Of a stretch of DNA of 64,000 nt, positions 16,952 through 31,888 are shown piece by piece. The translations under genes and the position numbers were made by a program. The notes beneath the pieces are model-generated. The model was not told the DNA's origin, did no database searches, and saw nothing but the letters and a program-made list of their open reading frames with translations. Positions within the stretch are counted from its first letter, which is position 1; every line of letters starts with the position of its first letter. The stretch comes from an uncultured Aeromonadaceae bacterium (lineage in GTDB: Bacteria > Pseudomonadota > Gammaproteobacteria > Enterobacterales > Aeromonadaceae): positions 1 through 64,000 of the forward strand of contig CAMFKP010000008.1 of NCBI GenBank assembly GCA_945957385.1, written 5' to 3'.

Positions 16952-17608
16952 TTATTCAGTGCCGAACGCCTGTTGCCAATCGTCACGGAATTTGACTAAC
17001 GCGGCGTCTACTGCCGGGGAGTGAATCATCTGTTCGGCGACCTCCACCGGCAATGTGATGGCGCTGGCTCCGCTCAGCAGACAATCCAATGCCTGGCGTG
17101 GTGTCTTGAAACTGGCTGCCAGCAGCTGGCAGTGCGGCGCATGCAGTGACAGCAATTGTTGCAACTCGCGCACGCTCGCTATGCCATTGCCGCCCTGGGC
17201 ATCAATGCGATTGACATAGGGGGCGACGTAGACCGCGCCCGCCAGTGCAGCCAGCAACCCCTGCATCGGACTGTAGACTGCGGTACCGAGCGTAGGGATC
17301 CCCAGCAGCGTCAGGCGTTTGATGGCGACTAGCCCTTCACCACAGACCGGAACCTTGATGACCAGATCCGGATCCAGCCGACGCAATGCCTGGGCTTCAA
17401 TCACCATCGCATCAGCCTGCTCGGCCAGAACCTGGGCAAACAGGCGGGCTTGGGGCCCAACCAGAGCTCGAATCGCCGGCAGGAGTTCAGCTAACGCTAT
17501 TCCGGCGGCCGCAACTATGCTGGGATTGGTGGTGACACCTTGCAGTGGGAATTGTCGGGACAAGCGTTCGATCGCAGTCAGGTTGGCAGTGTCCAGATAG
17601 AGTTCCAT
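16952..17608 (-). CDS. Fructose-6-phosphate aldolase-type transaldolase (FsaA/TalC family)
   Basis: The 218-residue protein begins [10 protein letters not shown] and has the Schiff-base lysine at K85 (DLVIKVPV), the same position as in E. coli FSA, plus VTTNPSI and [14 protein letters not shown] enzymes cleave or form ketoses from glyceraldehyde 3-phosphate and dihydroxyacetone or hydroxyacetone. It is read divergently from ybiY-ybiW, with about 140 bases between. E. coli likewise keeps fsaA beside ybiY-ybiW, so the three genes are an old functional group. A small-ketose role is more likely than a pentose-pathway transaldolase role. Confidence 0.92.
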   Translation of the reverse strand: MELYLDTANLTAIERLSRQFPLQGVTTNPSIVAAAGIALAELLPAIRALVGPQARLFAQVLAEQADAMVIEAQALRRLDPDLVIKVPVCGEGLVAIKRLTLLGIPTLGTAVYSPMQGLLAALAGAVYVAPYVNRIDAQGGNGIASVRELQQLLSLHAPHCQLLAASFKTPRQALDCLLSGASAITLPVEVAEQMIHSPAVDAALVKFRDDWQQAFGTE

Positions 17609-17747
17609 GGTCAGTTCCTTGTCGTGTTGCAGATGCCCTTCACTATAGCGTGCTCAAAATCACATCAAATTGATCTGAATCAATGATGATTTCGAGTGAA
17701 GGTTTCATTATCTATTCGAAGTTTCTTTCTTCGTTCAAGGTGTGCTG

Positions 17748-18661
17748 ATGCAATCCGGTATGACGTTTAATCTGCAACGTTATTCCACCCATGATGGCCC
17801 CGGTATCCGTACTGTGGTGTTTCTCAAAGGGTGCAGTCTGGGCTGTCACTGGTGCCAAAACCCCGAGAGCCGGCGGCGGCTGCCGGAGCTGTTGTTTGAT
17901 TCCCGGTTATGTCTTAGTGGCTGTCAGCTGTGCCAGGCGGCTGGTGTGCACTTTATCACTGAGGCTGAAGGCTCGCGCTGTTTGCAACGCACCGGGCTTG
18001 ACAGTACCAAGCTCGACGCGCTGCGCTCACTCTGCCCGAGTGCGGCGCTGAGTGTGGTCGGTGCGGAGCAAACCATTCCTGAATTACTGGCGAGCATTCG
18101 CCGTGATCTGCCGTTCTACCAGCGCTCTGGGGGGGGCGTGACCCTCTCGGGTGGTGAGCCCTTCATGCAGCCGCTGTTTACTGCCGCCTTGTTACAGGCG
18201 GTGAAGGCGGAGTCCATTTCCACCGCCGTCGAAAGTTGCTTGCATGTGCCGTGGCGCTATATCGAACCGGCGTTGCCGTTTATCGACCTGCTGCTGGCCG
18301 ATCTCAAGCATCTGGATGCCGAGCCATTTTTGCATTGGACCGGCGGTCGGGCGGAACAGGTGCTGGCAAATTTTCGCCGCCTGAAAGGGTGTGCGGTCCC
18401 CCTGATCATCCGGATCCCGCTGATCCCTGGCTTCAATGCCGATCTGACCACCGTATGCCGATTATTTGATTTTATTGTCGAACAGACCTCGGCGCGGGAG
18501 GTCCACCTGCTGCCGTATCACACCCTGGGGCGCCATAAATACCGGTTGCTGGGGGAGACATATCAGGCCCCTGAGCAACCTCTGCATGATGACGCGCTGC
18601 TGAGCCAGGCCCTGCAGGAAGCGCAAACCCGCGGCTTGCACGCTGTATTGAGAGGACAAGC

Positions 18662-18665
<4 letters not shown>
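17748..18665 (+). CDS. Glycyl radical enzyme activase YbiY (PflE type)
   Basis: I prefer ATG 17748, seven bases after AAGG; GTG 17742 and ATG 17760 are also in frame. The radical-SAM site is CSLGCHWC (C-x3-C-x2-C). A second cysteine cluster (CLSGCQLC) sits before GGGVTLSGGEPFMQP, the GGE motif that binds SAM. Length (305 residues) matches YbiY. It installs the glycyl radical on its partner. Its TGA overlaps the ybiW start (ATGATG at 18662), a strong sign of coupled translation. Confidence 0.93.
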
Positions 18666-23166
<4,501 letters not shown>

Positions 23167-23177
<11 letters not shown>

Positions 23178-25242
23178 GACTCTTCATTTCCAATTGCTTG
23201 AGATAGTCGTGGATGGCGATCTGCGAGCGCAGTTTGCGTCGGTTACCACGGGCCACATAGCGGTTACTCTGTTCGGCATCGATGACCCGCGCCTTGGTGG
23301 TGTCGTTAAACTGCATCTCCAGGGTATCGAGAATGCGTTGGCGCAGCGTGTCATCATAGATCGGGGTGCCGACCTCAATGCGAAAATCGAGGTTACGGGT
23401 CATCCAGTCGGCGGACGAAATATACACCCGAGGTTGGCCGCTGTTGTGGAACACCATGACACGCGGGTGCTCAAGGAAGCGGTCGACGATGCTGATCACC
23501 TCGATGTTGTCGCTGATGCCGGGCAAGCCGGGTACCAGGGAGCACATGCCGCGAATGATCATGCGGATTTTCACCCCGGCCTGGCTGGCGGCATACAGGC
23601 GGCTGACCATGCCCTTGTCGACCAGATTATTGATTTTCAACGTGATGCGTGCGTCACCGCCGGCCTTGGCTGTATTGATTTCGTTGTCGATCAGGCTGTA
23701 GAGGTTACGCCGCGAGTTGATCGGCGACACCAGCAGATGATTGAACTTGAAGCGCTGGTAGGGGTGCTCGATGAATTCGAAGACGTTATCGACTTCCGAG
23801 GTGATCTCCTGATTGCGGGTAAACAGCGCGAAGTCGGTGTAGATCTTGGCGGTTTTCTCGTTGAAGTTACCGGTACCTATATGGGCATAACGCACGGTTT
23901 CGCCCTGCTCGTGGCGGGTGATCAGACACAGCTTGGAGTGAATCTTCAGGCTCGGCACCCCGAACAGCACTTTAACACCGGCTTCGGTCAGGCGGTTGGC
24001 CCACTGGATGTTGGCGGCTTCGTCGAAGCGGGCTTGCAATTCGACCACAACGGTAACGCGTTTCCCGTTGTTGGCGGCGTCGATCAGCGAGTCGATGACA
24101 CGACTTTGGCTGGCCACGCGGTAGATGTTGATCTTGATCGAGGTCACCGCCGGATCAAATGACGCCTGACGCAACAACTCGGTGAAGTACTGGAACTTGT
24201 GGTACGGGTAGTAGAGCAGGATGTCGCGCTCGGCGATGGCCTGGAACAGTGTCTGGTGATTGTCAAAGTCGCTGCAGTTGAGAGCGGAGAGCTTGGGGTT
24301 TTCCAGATAGCTACGTCCGACGTTCGGAAAGCCGATGAAATCCTTGAAGTTGTGGTAACGCCCGCCCGGCATGATGGAGTCGTAAAAGCTCATCTTCAGC
24401 TTGGAGGTCAGGAACGTGACCATGCTCTGCGGGGTTTCACGGTCATAGGCAAAACGCACCGGCATCGCCTTGAGCCGCTGTTTGAGCCCTTCGCTCATGT
24501 TCTCCAGCAGGCTGCGGTTGAACTGGGCCGAGAGATCGTATTCGGCGTCGCGGGTCATTTTCACCGAGTAGGCGGCAATCTCGTCGTAATCGAAGAAGCC
24601 ACTGAAGATGTCATCCAAGCAGAAGCGGATGATGTTATCCAGGATGATCAAGGCCTTGCGACGCTTGTTACCCTCATCTGGCGGCATCGGGACGAAGCGC
24701 GGCAGGTAGTCGGTCGGCACTTCGATCAGGGCGTACTGAATCGGCCGCCCCTCTTTTTTCATTTTGACGGCCAGGTAGGTGTATTGGTCTTTAAGAAACG
24801 CGATGGGATCGCTGTCTTCAGTCAGCAGGATGGGGCTGATATGACGCAGCACCTTGTCTTTGAAGTATTTTTTGATCCACGCCTGGTGGCCGGCGGAGAT
24901 CTGGTTTTCGTTGATCAAGAAGATGTTGTGGCGCGCCAGCGACAGCATCAGTTCACGGTAGGTGGCATCGAAGGTTTCACCCAGCAGCTTGACCTTCTCC
25001 TGGATGGCGTGCAGCAACTCTTCGGCGTCCGGGTCGCCGCCATGTTCTTTGTGAATCAGCACGCGGCGTTTGACGTCGGCGACGCGAACCTTGAAAAATT
25101 CATCCTGATTGTTGGAGAAAATCCCCAGAAACCGTACCCGTTCAATCAGCGGGACGCTCTTGTCCATCGCCTCTTGCAATACACGCTCGTTGAACGAGAG
25201 CCAGCTCAGCTCTTTTTCAATCCACAGATTGTCACTACTCAT
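23167..25242 (-). CDS. Polyphosphate kinase Ppk1
   Basis: The 691-residue enzyme starts with the Ppk1 N-domain ([19 protein letters not shown]) and carries the two catalytic blocks: [13 protein letters not shown], whose histidine (about residue 434) is the phosphoenzyme site, and [18 protein letters not shown] later [13 protein letters not shown] block also belongs to the kinase fold. It makes polyphosphate from ATP. It precedes ppx in one operon on the minus strand and lies head-to-head with pstC, sharing a 265-base promoter zone with Pho-box-like sites for both sides. Confidence 0.97.
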
Positions 25243-25322
25243 TCATACCTCGGGAATACTCTGTCAGGGCCGTTAGCAAGTCGCAGCGTGCGGGTCGGAG
25301 ATGACGCTGTGTCGCCCCTTAT

Positions 25323-25340
25323 ATGTCAATAACATGACAT
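25323..25340 (-). promoter_or_regulatory. Pho-box-like palindrome upstream of ppk
   Basis: On the minus strand ATGTCAT-GTTA-TTGACAT has the 7-4-7 form. The wider sequence is a perfect inverted repeat, ATATGTCA/TGACATAT with six bases between (25321-25342). It could be a PhoB site or an operator for another dimeric regulator. It lies 81 bases before the ppk start. Confidence 0.55.
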
Positions 25341-25440
25341 ATTTATGGCATCGCTGCCAACGGCGAAGGACGCCAATTTTGATCCCGCCAGGGATGCCGT
25401 GCCTGGCCAGTTTTTATCGGCTGGTCTCTGGTGTGCTGGT

Positions 25441-25458
25441 GTGTAACAAAACTGTCAT
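25441..25458 (+). promoter_or_regulatory. Pho box upstream of pstC
   Basis: GTGTAAC-AAAA-CTGTCAT: the second half is a perfect PhoB half-site and the spacer is all A. A CATACAAT -10-like element follows at about 25466. It lies 50 bases before the pstC start. Confidence 0.9.
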
Positions 25459-25507
25459 CTAACCGACATACAATGCGCAGCATGCCCGAAACCAATGAGG
25501 TTTTTTG

Positions 25508-27745
25508 ATGTCAACCGAAACCGTCAGTGTGACGATGTCCGGTAGTCGCAAGCGGCGACTGAAGGACAAACTAGCCAGATTCGGTGTCACCGCCGGGGGG
25601 ATCCTCGTGCTGGTGGCACTGTTGCTTATTTTCTTTTACCTGCTTTACGTCGTAAAACCGATCTTCGAATCGGCTCGCATCACACAACAGGCCGAGATCA
25701 GCTTGCCGGTCACTGGCGAAACGGCCCTGCTGGGGATCGATGATCAGAACCAGATCGGTTATCGCGTCAATGCTCAGGGGGTGATCGACTTCTTCGCGCT
25801 GAGCGACAAGACCGGTGTGGCCGTGGGAACGGCGCTCAAGCAGTTCCAGATCCCGGGTCAGGTCACCAGCGTGGCGACCACCTCGATGGGCAAGCGTCAG
25901 GTGGCTTACGGTCTGGCGAATGGGACTGCGCTGGTGATTCAGCCGGAGTTCGAGACCAGCTACCCGGATGGCAAGCGCGTCACCCAACCGATCCTCAAGT
26001 ACCCGCAGGGCGAACAGCCGTTAGTGCTGGATCAGCAGGGGCGGGCGATCGAACAACTGGCGTATGAAGCCAGCAGTTCGCGTGTGGTGTTTGCGGTGAC
26101 CACCAGTGATGGCCACACCCAGCTGACCGTACGCGAAGGTGAGGAGAACTTCCTCTCCGGCGAGGTGGAGTGGAAGGACAGCAACTATGCGATCCCGTCA
26201 CTGACCGGCCATGTCGACCAACTGTTGCTGACACCGGATCTGCGTTACCTGCTGGCGCGGGTGGGCAATCTGCTGTCGATTTATGACATCCGCAATCTGG
26301 ACGCCATCCAGCTGCGCTCGGCGCTGCAGATCAATGCCAAGGGGGCCAATGTCACCCAGCTGGCGCTGCTGAGCGGGGCCTCCTCACTGCTGGTCGCCAA
26401 CGATAACGGCATCATCTCCCAGTGGTTCGAGGTGGTCCGCGATGGTCAACGCGAGTTCAGCCATATCCGTGATTTCAAGGCCAGTGGCGACGTGCGTCAG
26501 TTGGCAGTGGAACACAGCCGCAAGGGCTTCATGGCGCTCTCTGGCGAAAACCAGATCGATCTGTTCCATGCCACGGGCGAAACCCGATTGCTCTCCGAGC
26601 GTGTCGGCCACGGCAAGCTGGATGGGCTGGTGCTGTCACCGCGTAACACGGCGTTGCTGGTAGAGCGTGGCAACACCTTCTACTTCTTTGCTGTCAAGAA
26701 CGAGCACCCGGAAGTCACCTGGTCTGCCCTGTGGAGCAAGGTCTGGTACGAAGGCTATCCGGAGCCGCAGTTCGTTTGGCAATCCACTTCGGCATCGGAT
26801 GACTTCGAAGCCAAGCTGAGCCTGGTGCCGCTGGCGTTCGGCACGATGAAGGCCGCGGCCTACGCCATGCTGTTTGCCGTCCCGATTGCCGTCGCCGGCG
26901 CCATTTTTGCCGGCTACTTCATGTCGCCGGGCATGCGCAAAGTGGTCAAGCCCACCGTCGAAATCATGGCGGCGCTGCCGACCGTCATCCTCGGTTTCCT
27001 TGCCGGTCTGTGGTTGGCGCCGATGATTGAGCAGCATCTGCCCGGTGTGTTCCTGATGCTGTTGGCGTTGCCGTTGTCGATGCTGGTGGCGGCGTTTGGC
27101 TGGCATCTGCTGCCGGCGCGGATCAAGGAGCGTGTCCCGGAAGGGTGGCAGGCGCTGCTGCTGGTGCCGGTGTTGCTGCTGGTCTCCTGGATCTGTCTGA
27201 GCAGCAGCCCGCTGCTGGAAGGCTGGCTGTTCGGTGGCAATGCCCGTGGCTATATCACCAACGTGCTCGGCATGCGCTTTGACCAACGTAACTCCCTGGT
27301 CGTGGGCATTGCGATGGGCTTTGCGGTGATTCCGACCATCTTCTCGATTGCCGAAGACGCTGTGTTCTCGGTGCCCAAGCACCTGACCCAAGGTTCGCTG
27401 GCACTGGGCGCCACACCGTGGCAGACCCTGAGCCGCGTGGTGATCCTGACGGCCAGCCCGGGGATTTTCTCGGCGGTGATGATGGGTCTGGGCCGTGCCG
27501 TCGGCGAAACCATGATCGTGCTGATGGCCACCGGTAACACCCCGGTGATGGACATGAGTATCTTCCAGGGCTTGCGTACACTGGCGGCCAATATCGCGGT
27601 CGAGATGCCGGAATCGGAAGTGGGCAGCTCCCACTATCGCGTGCTGTTCCTCGCCGCGTTCGTGCTGTTCGTCTTCACCTTTGTGTTCAACAGCCTGGCC
27701 GAATTTATCCGTCAGCGTCTGCGTGACAAGTACAGCTCCCTGTAA
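25508..27745 (+). CDS. Phosphate ABC transporter permease PstC (long form)
   Basis: I start at ATG 25508, seven bases after GAGG; a TTG just before is in frame. The 745-residue protein has one membrane helix near residues 25-47, then about 380 periplasmic residues with no clear motif, then the permease core from about 440 (LAFGTMKAAAYAMLFAVPIAVAGA onward). The core ends in an EAA-type loop (GSLALGATPWQTLSRVV). E. coli PstC has only about 320 residues; the long form is common in Vibrio and Aeromonas-like genera. The periplasmic insert may dock PstS. It starts the pstCAB-phoU operon. Confidence 0.93.
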   Translation: MSTETVSVTMSGSRKRRLKDKLARFGVTAGGILVLVALLLIFFYLLYVVKPIFESARITQQAEISLPVTGETALLGIDDQNQIGYRVNAQGVIDFFALSDKTGVAVGTALKQFQIPGQVTSVATTSMGKRQVAYGLANGTALVIQPEFETSYPDGKRVTQPILKYPQGEQPLVLDQQGRAIEQLAYEASSSRVVFAVTTSDGHTQLTVREGEENFLSGEVEWKDSNYAIPSLTGHVDQLLLTPDLRYLLARVGNLLSIYDIRNLDAIQLRSALQINAKGANVTQLALLSGASSLLVANDNGIISQWFEVVRDGQREFSHIRDFKASGDVRQLAVEHSRKGFMALSGENQIDLFHATGETRLLSERVGHGKLDGLVLSPRNTALLVERGNTFYFFAVKNEHPEVTWSALWSKVWYEGYPEPQFVWQSTSASDDFEAKLSLVPLAFGTMKAAAYAMLFAVPIAVAGAIFAGYFMSPGMRKVVKPTVEIMAALPTVILGFLAGLWLAPMIEQHLPGVFLMLLALPLSMLVAAFGWHLLPARIKERVPEGWQALLLVPVLLLVSWICLSSSPLLEGWLFGGNARGYITNVLGMRFDQRNSLVVGIAMGFAVIPTIFSIAEDAVFSVPKHLTQGSLALGATPWQTLSRVVILTASPGIFSAVMMGLGRAVGETMIVLMATGNTPVMDMSIFQGLRTLAANIAVEMPESEVGSSHYRVLFLAAFVLFVFTFVFNSLAEFIRQRLRDKYSSL

Positions 27746-27763
27746 CGGGTCTCAAGGAATTCA

Positions 27764-29419
27764 ATGACGATGAAAACGTGGTTTAAATCAGGCAATCCCT
27801 GGATCTGGATGACAGGGGGCGCCGTCAGTCTCAGTCTGATCGCCGTGGTGGGCCTGCTGGCGCTGATCGGCTGGCGTGGTCTGGTCTACTTCTGGCCGCA
27901 CACCATCTATCAGTGGCAGGTCACAGCGCCGGATGGTCAGGTGCAGACGCTGATTGGTGAAATGCACGACACCGAACTGGTGCCGACCGATCGCCTGCGC
28001 GCCACCGGCCTCAAGCTGGAGGGCGAAGAGCGTGAGGTGCTGGAGCGTTATCTGGTGAAAACCGGTAACCGTGAATTCGTACCGCTCGACTTCCGCTGGG
28101 TGCTGGAGACCGATATCCGCGAGCGCACCATGCCCAAGGAGCTGGCGGTACTGGAACGCACCACCAATGGTAACTTCTACGGCTATGTCGAGCAGGTGCT
28201 GCAATCTGGCAAGGTCGTTGCAGGGGATCTGCACCGCGAGCTGATGCAGCGCATCCAGCGGGTGGCGGACATCAACAGCCAGGTCAGAAAGCTGCAACAA
28301 TCCGACATCGGGGCCATCAACTACCAGCTGGAGAAGCTGCGCTTGAAGGAGCGTCGCCTGCAGCTGGACAACGAACTGACCGAGGCGGCCAAGCAGGGCA
28401 TCGAAGCCGAACGCAAGGCGCTGAACGACAGCTACAGCAAGCTGGAAACCGAACTGTTCAGCCTGCGCGCGCAGACCCAGCGTGACAGCATCAAGGTGCG
28501 TGACATGCGCGGTGAGCTGGTGACGATTCCGCTCTCCAACGTGCTGGACGTCAACTGGCCGAACAACATGAGCCTGATCGGCAAGGTTGGTTTCTGGTTC
28601 CACCAGATTGGCAAGTTCGTCTCTGACGATCCGCGTGAAGCCAACACCGAGGGCGGGGTGTTCCCGGCCATCTTCGGCACCGTGTTCATGGTGTTGTTGA
28701 TGACGGTGATCGTCACGCCGCTGGGGGTGGTTGCCGCCGTCTACCTGCACGAATATGCCGGCAAGAACGCGCTGACCAAGTTCATCCGTATTGCGGTGAT
28801 CAACTTGGCCGGTGTGCCGTCCATCGTTTACGGGGTCTTCGGCCTGGGTTTCTTCGTCTACGTACTGGGGGGCTCGCTGGACAAGCTGTTCTACCCCGAG
28901 GCGCTGCCGTCACCGACCTTTGGTTCACCCGGGGTGATCTGGTCGGCGATTACGCTGGCGATCCTGACGCTGCCGGTGGTGATTGTCTCCACCGAGGAAG
29001 GCCTGGCGCGGATCCCGAGCGCCGTGCGCCACGGTTCGCTGGCACTGGGGGCCACCAAGGCCGAAACGCTGTGGCGTATCGTGCTGCCGATGGCCAGCCC
29101 GGCGATCATGACCGGTCTGATCCTGGCGATTGCCCGGGCGGCCGGTGAAGTGGCGCCGCTGATGCTGGTGGGCGCGGTCAAGCTGGCGCCGACGCTGCCG
29201 GTGGATGGCAACTTCCCGTACCTGCATGTGGAACGCAAGTTCATGCATCTGGGTTTCCATATCTTTGACGTCGGCTTCCAGAGCCCGAACGTCGAGGCGG
29301 CACGCCCGCTGGTGTATGCCACCTCATTCCTGCTGGTTACCGTGATCGTCGGTCTGAACCTGACCGCCATCAGCATCCGTAACCACTTGCGTGAAAAATA
29401 CCGGGCGCTGGATAACTAA
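27764..29419 (+). CDS. Phosphate ABC transporter permease PstA (long form)
   Basis: The 551-residue protein has a first membrane helix near residues 18-38, a 230-residue periplasmic part with a coiled-coil-like stretch (QLEKLRLKERRLQLDNELTE), and the permease core with GVVAAVYLHEYA and the EAA loop HGSLALGATKAETLWRIVLP. It exceeds E. coli PstA (296) in the same way PstC does, so both permeases grew matching periplasmic domains. AAGGA lies before ATG 27764, 18 bases after pstC ends. It pairs with PstC to form the channel. Confidence 0.93.
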   Translation: MTMKTWFKSGNPWIWMTGGAVSLSLIAVVGLLALIGWRGLVYFWPHTIYQWQVTAPDGQVQTLIGEMHDTELVPTDRLRATGLKLEGEEREVLERYLVKTGNREFVPLDFRWVLETDIRERTMPKELAVLERTTNGNFYGYVEQVLQSGKVVAGDLHRELMQRIQRVADINSQVRKLQQSDIGAINYQLEKLRLKERRLQLDNELTEAAKQGIEAERKALNDSYSKLETELFSLRAQTQRDSIKVRDMRGELVTIPLSNVLDVNWPNNMSLIGKVGFWFHQIGKFVSDDPREANTEGGVFPAIFGTVFMVLLMTVIVTPLGVVAAVYLHEYAGKNALTKFIRIAVINLAGVPSIVYGVFGLGFFVYVLGGSLDKLFYPEALPSPTFGSPGVIWSAITLAILTLPVVIVSTEEGLARIPSAVRHGSLALGATKAETLWRIVLPMASPAIMTGLILAIARAAGEVAPLMLVGAVKLAPTLPVDGNFPYLHVERKFMHLGFHIFDVGFQSPNVEAARPLVYATSFLLVTVIVGLNLTAISIRNHLREKYRALDN

Positions 29420-29455
29420 TCGCCGCCTTTTGCCGAATTCGAATCGAGGTAACTG

Positions 29456-30274
29456 ATGATTAACGTAACACCCACTATCACCCCGAGCGAGAGCATCGAT
29501 CTGGTGAACCTGCCAGCGGACAAGACGGCGCTGGAGATCCAGAACCTGGAGCTGTTCTATGGCAGCAAGCAGGCGCTGTTTGACGTCAACATGAAGATCC
29601 CCAAGGGGCAGGTCACCGCCTTCATCGGCCCGTCCGGTTGCGGTAAGTCAACGCTGCTGCGCTGCATCAACCGCATGAACGATCTGGTCGAGAGCTGCCA
29701 CATCAAGGGCGCCATCACGTTGCATGGCCAGAACATCTACGACAAGAGCGTGGATGTCGCGGCACTGCGTCGCCGCGTCGGCATGGTGTTCCAGCGTCCG
29801 AACCCGTTCCCGAAGTCGATCTACGAGAACGTGGTCTATGGCCTGCGCCTGCAGGGCATCAGTGATCGCCGCCAGCTGGATGAGGCGGTAGAGCGCTCAC
29901 TGCGCGGCGCCGCGCTGTGGGAAGAGGTCAAGGATCGTCTGCACGAGAACGCCTTCGGCCTGTCCGGTGGTCAGCAGCAACGTCTGGTGATCGCCCGGGC
30001 CATCGCCATCGAACCTGAAGTGCTGCTGCTGGACGAACCGACCTCAGCGCTGGACCCGATCTCGACGCTGACCATCGAGGAGCTGATCAACGAGCTCAAG
30101 AGCCAGTACACTGTCGTTATCGTGACGCACAACATGCAACAGGCGGCCCGGGTCTCTGATCAGACGGCGTTCATGTACATGGGCGAGCTGATCGAGTACT
30201 CCGATACCAATACCATCTTCACCAAGCCGAAGATGAAGAAGACCGAAGACTACATTACCGGCCGCTACGGCTAG
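29456..30274 (+). CDS. Phosphate ABC transporter ATPase PstB
   Basis: The 272-residue ATPase has Walker [10 protein letters not shown] at residues 58-66, [10 protein letters not shown] after it (a PstB hallmark), a Q-loop FQRPNPFP, the signature LSGGQQQR near 168-175, Walker [13 protein letters not shown] near 190, and an H-loop [14 protein letters not shown]. It powers PstCA and takes part in signalling to PhoR through PhoU. A GAGGTAACTG ribosome site precedes the ATG. It is the third gene of the operon. Confidence 0.97.
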   Translation: MINVTPTITPSESIDLVNLPADKTALEIQNLELFYGSKQALFDVNMKIPKGQVTAFIGPSGCGKSTLLRCINRMNDLVESCHIKGAITLHGQNIYDKSVDVAALRRRVGMVFQRPNPFPKSIYENVVYGLRLQGISDRRQLDEAVERSLRGAALWEEVKDRLHENAFGLSGGQQQRLVIARAIAIEPEVLLLDEPTSALDPISTLTIEELINELKSQYTVVIVTHNMQQAARVSDQTAFMYMGELIEYSDTNTIFTKPKMKKTEDYITGRYG

Positions 30275-30300
30275 TGCTGGACTGACAGGGGATCCGAACC

Positions 30301-30996
30301 ATGGATAACATGAATCTGAACAAACACATTTCCGGTCAGTTCAACACTGAGCTGGAAGCAGTGCGCAACAATGTGCTGGCGATGGGCGGACTGGTGGAGC
30401 AGCAGCTCTCCGATGCGCTGGTGGCCATTCACGATCAGGACCACGATCTGGCCCGCCGCATCGTCGAAACCGATCTGCAGGTCAACAACATGGAGATCAG
30501 CATCGACGAGGAGTGCACGCGCATCATTGCCAAGCGGCAGCCAACGGCGTCTGACCTGCGTCTGATCCTGATGATCTCCAAGACGGTCACCGACCTGGAG
30601 CGCATGGGCGATGTCGCCGACAAGCTGGCGCGCATGGTGCTGAACAACAAGGGCTCGCAGGCACCGCTGGTCTCTATCGAGAACATGGGACGGCAGGCGA
30701 TCAAGATGCTGCACGACGCGCTGGATGCGTTCGCGCGCATGGATGTCGAAGCGGCGATCCAGCTCTACCACGATGATGACAAGATTGACCGCCAGTACGA
30801 GTCGATCATCCGTGAGCTGATGACCTACATGATGGAAGATCCGCGCACCATTCCGCAGGTGCTGGAAGTGCTGTGGGCGGCCCGTTCCATCGAGCGCATC
30901 GGCGACCGTTGCCAGCATATCAGTGACTACATCATCTACTGCGTCAAGGGCAAGGATGTGCGTCACACCAAGATCTCCGACGTCGATTCGCTGTAA
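30301..30996 (+). CDS. Phosphate signalling protein PhoU
   Basis: The 231-residue all-helical protein contains two PhoU repeats with the metal-binding D/E-rich helices ([15 protein letters not shown] near residues 98-112 and [15 protein letters not shown] near 198-212). It links the Pst transporter to PhoR and keeps the kinase off when phosphate is plentiful. It ends the pstCAB-phoU operon at a strong terminator. AGGGGATCC lies upstream of the ATG. Confidence 0.97.
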   Translation: MDNMNLNKHISGQFNTELEAVRNNVLAMGGLVEQQLSDALVAIHDQDHDLARRIVETDLQVNNMEISIDEECTRIIAKRQPTASDLRLILMISKTVTDLERMGDVADKLARMVLNNKGSQAPLVSIENMGRQAIKMLHDALDAFARMDVEAAIQLYHDDDKIDRQYESIIRELMTYMMEDPRTIPQVLEVLWAARSIERIGDRCQHISDYIIYCVKGKDVRHTKISDVDSL

Positions 30997-31018
30997 GCGA
31001 CGCCGCGGCTTAAACGCA

Positions 31019-31047
31019 ACCGGAACCCTGAGGGTTCCGGTTTTTTT
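31019..31047 (+). terminator. Rho-independent terminator after phoU
   Basis: ACCGGAACCC and GGGTTCCGGT form a perfect 10-bp stem around TGA, followed by eight T residues. It ends the pst operon. Confidence 0.95.
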
Positions 31048-31182
31048 ATGCCGGTTCGGCTGTCACCGCGCCGGGATTATTAAGTTTGATTTACAAATCG
31101 CAGCGATTTGGCAGTCGTTTTTCGAGGTAATCGCGCCTTTGGCTGGCGTTGGACATGCCGGCTGTGGCCTGGCGGGGGCGGG

Positions 31183-31818
31183 CTAGCCGAGACGCCAGCC
31201 GGCCAGCGACCAGCGGCAGGCGAAGCCGGTGGCATTGGCGATCGGGTGGGCCAGATCGTAGTGGCGGAACGCCCGCATCTGCTCGTGGCCGATGCGCTCG
31301 GGTTGCCAGTGTTCGGCATGTAGCGGGACGGCGTGGTCCAGGTGCCAGCGCAGTGCCTGCATAAATTGCCCGTGGCCAAACAGCGCCACCCGTTCGGCAT
31401 CGCTGTGCTGCAGTTCGAGCAGCAGCCGGCGTACCCGGGTCAGCAGCGCGATGAAGCTCTCGGCACCGTCGCCATCGACATAGTGCGGATCGGCCTGCTG
31501 CCAATAAGCCTCGACCCAGGGCCGGCGCTGGGCGGCATCGCTGTGCTGGCAGCGTGCCGGCGCCAGATAGGTGAACTCCTGGATTGGCCGGATCAGCAGC
31601 GGCACGCTGGCAAAGCGTGCGCAGCAGGGCTCGGCACTCTGGCGGGCTCGCAAAAACGGGGAGCAGAGGATCAGATCCGGGCGAAACGGCAAGTTTGCCG
31701 CCAGGTCGTAGACCTGTTGCTCACCCCGCGCAGTCAGCGGGATGGCATCCGGTTGGCTCGTCACCAGGCCGGCATTGGCGGCGCTTTCGCCATGGCGGAA
31801 CAGGTGCAATCGCAGCAT
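31183..31818 (-). CDS. Histidine phosphatase family protein
   Basis: The 211-residue protein begins LRLHLFRHGESAANAG, the RHG(E) motif of phosphoglycerate-mutase-like phosphatases, whose histidine becomes phosphorylated. The second catalytic histidine is in ALFGHGQFMQAL, and the CSPFLRARQSAE segment completes the arginine pocket. The substrate could be a sugar phosphate, a cobalamin precursor or another small phosphoester; nothing here decides. It is read towards the pst operon terminator and stands as a single gene. Location beside the phosphate cluster may be coincidence. Confidence 0.85.
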   Translation of the reverse strand: MLRLHLFRHGESAANAGLVTSQPDAIPLTARGEQQVYDLAANLPFRPDLILCSPFLRARQSAEPCCARFASVPLLIRPIQEFTYLAPARCQHSDAAQRRPWVEAYWQQADPHYVDGDGAESFIALLTRVRRLLLELQHSDAERVALFGHGQFMQALRWHLDHAVPLHAEHWQPERIGHEQMRAFRHYDLAHPIANATGFACRWSLAGWRLG

Positions 31819-31888
31819 GAGGAAACTCCATATACGTCATGGGGTTAGCATACAGCCTCAACAGGCTCCGGCCAAGCTGCACCCGTGT

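Noticed and set aside
24199-25332. Plus-strand open frame opposite ppk
   Set aside because: Ppk1 on the minus strand has catalytic histidine blocks; the opposite reading has no motif.
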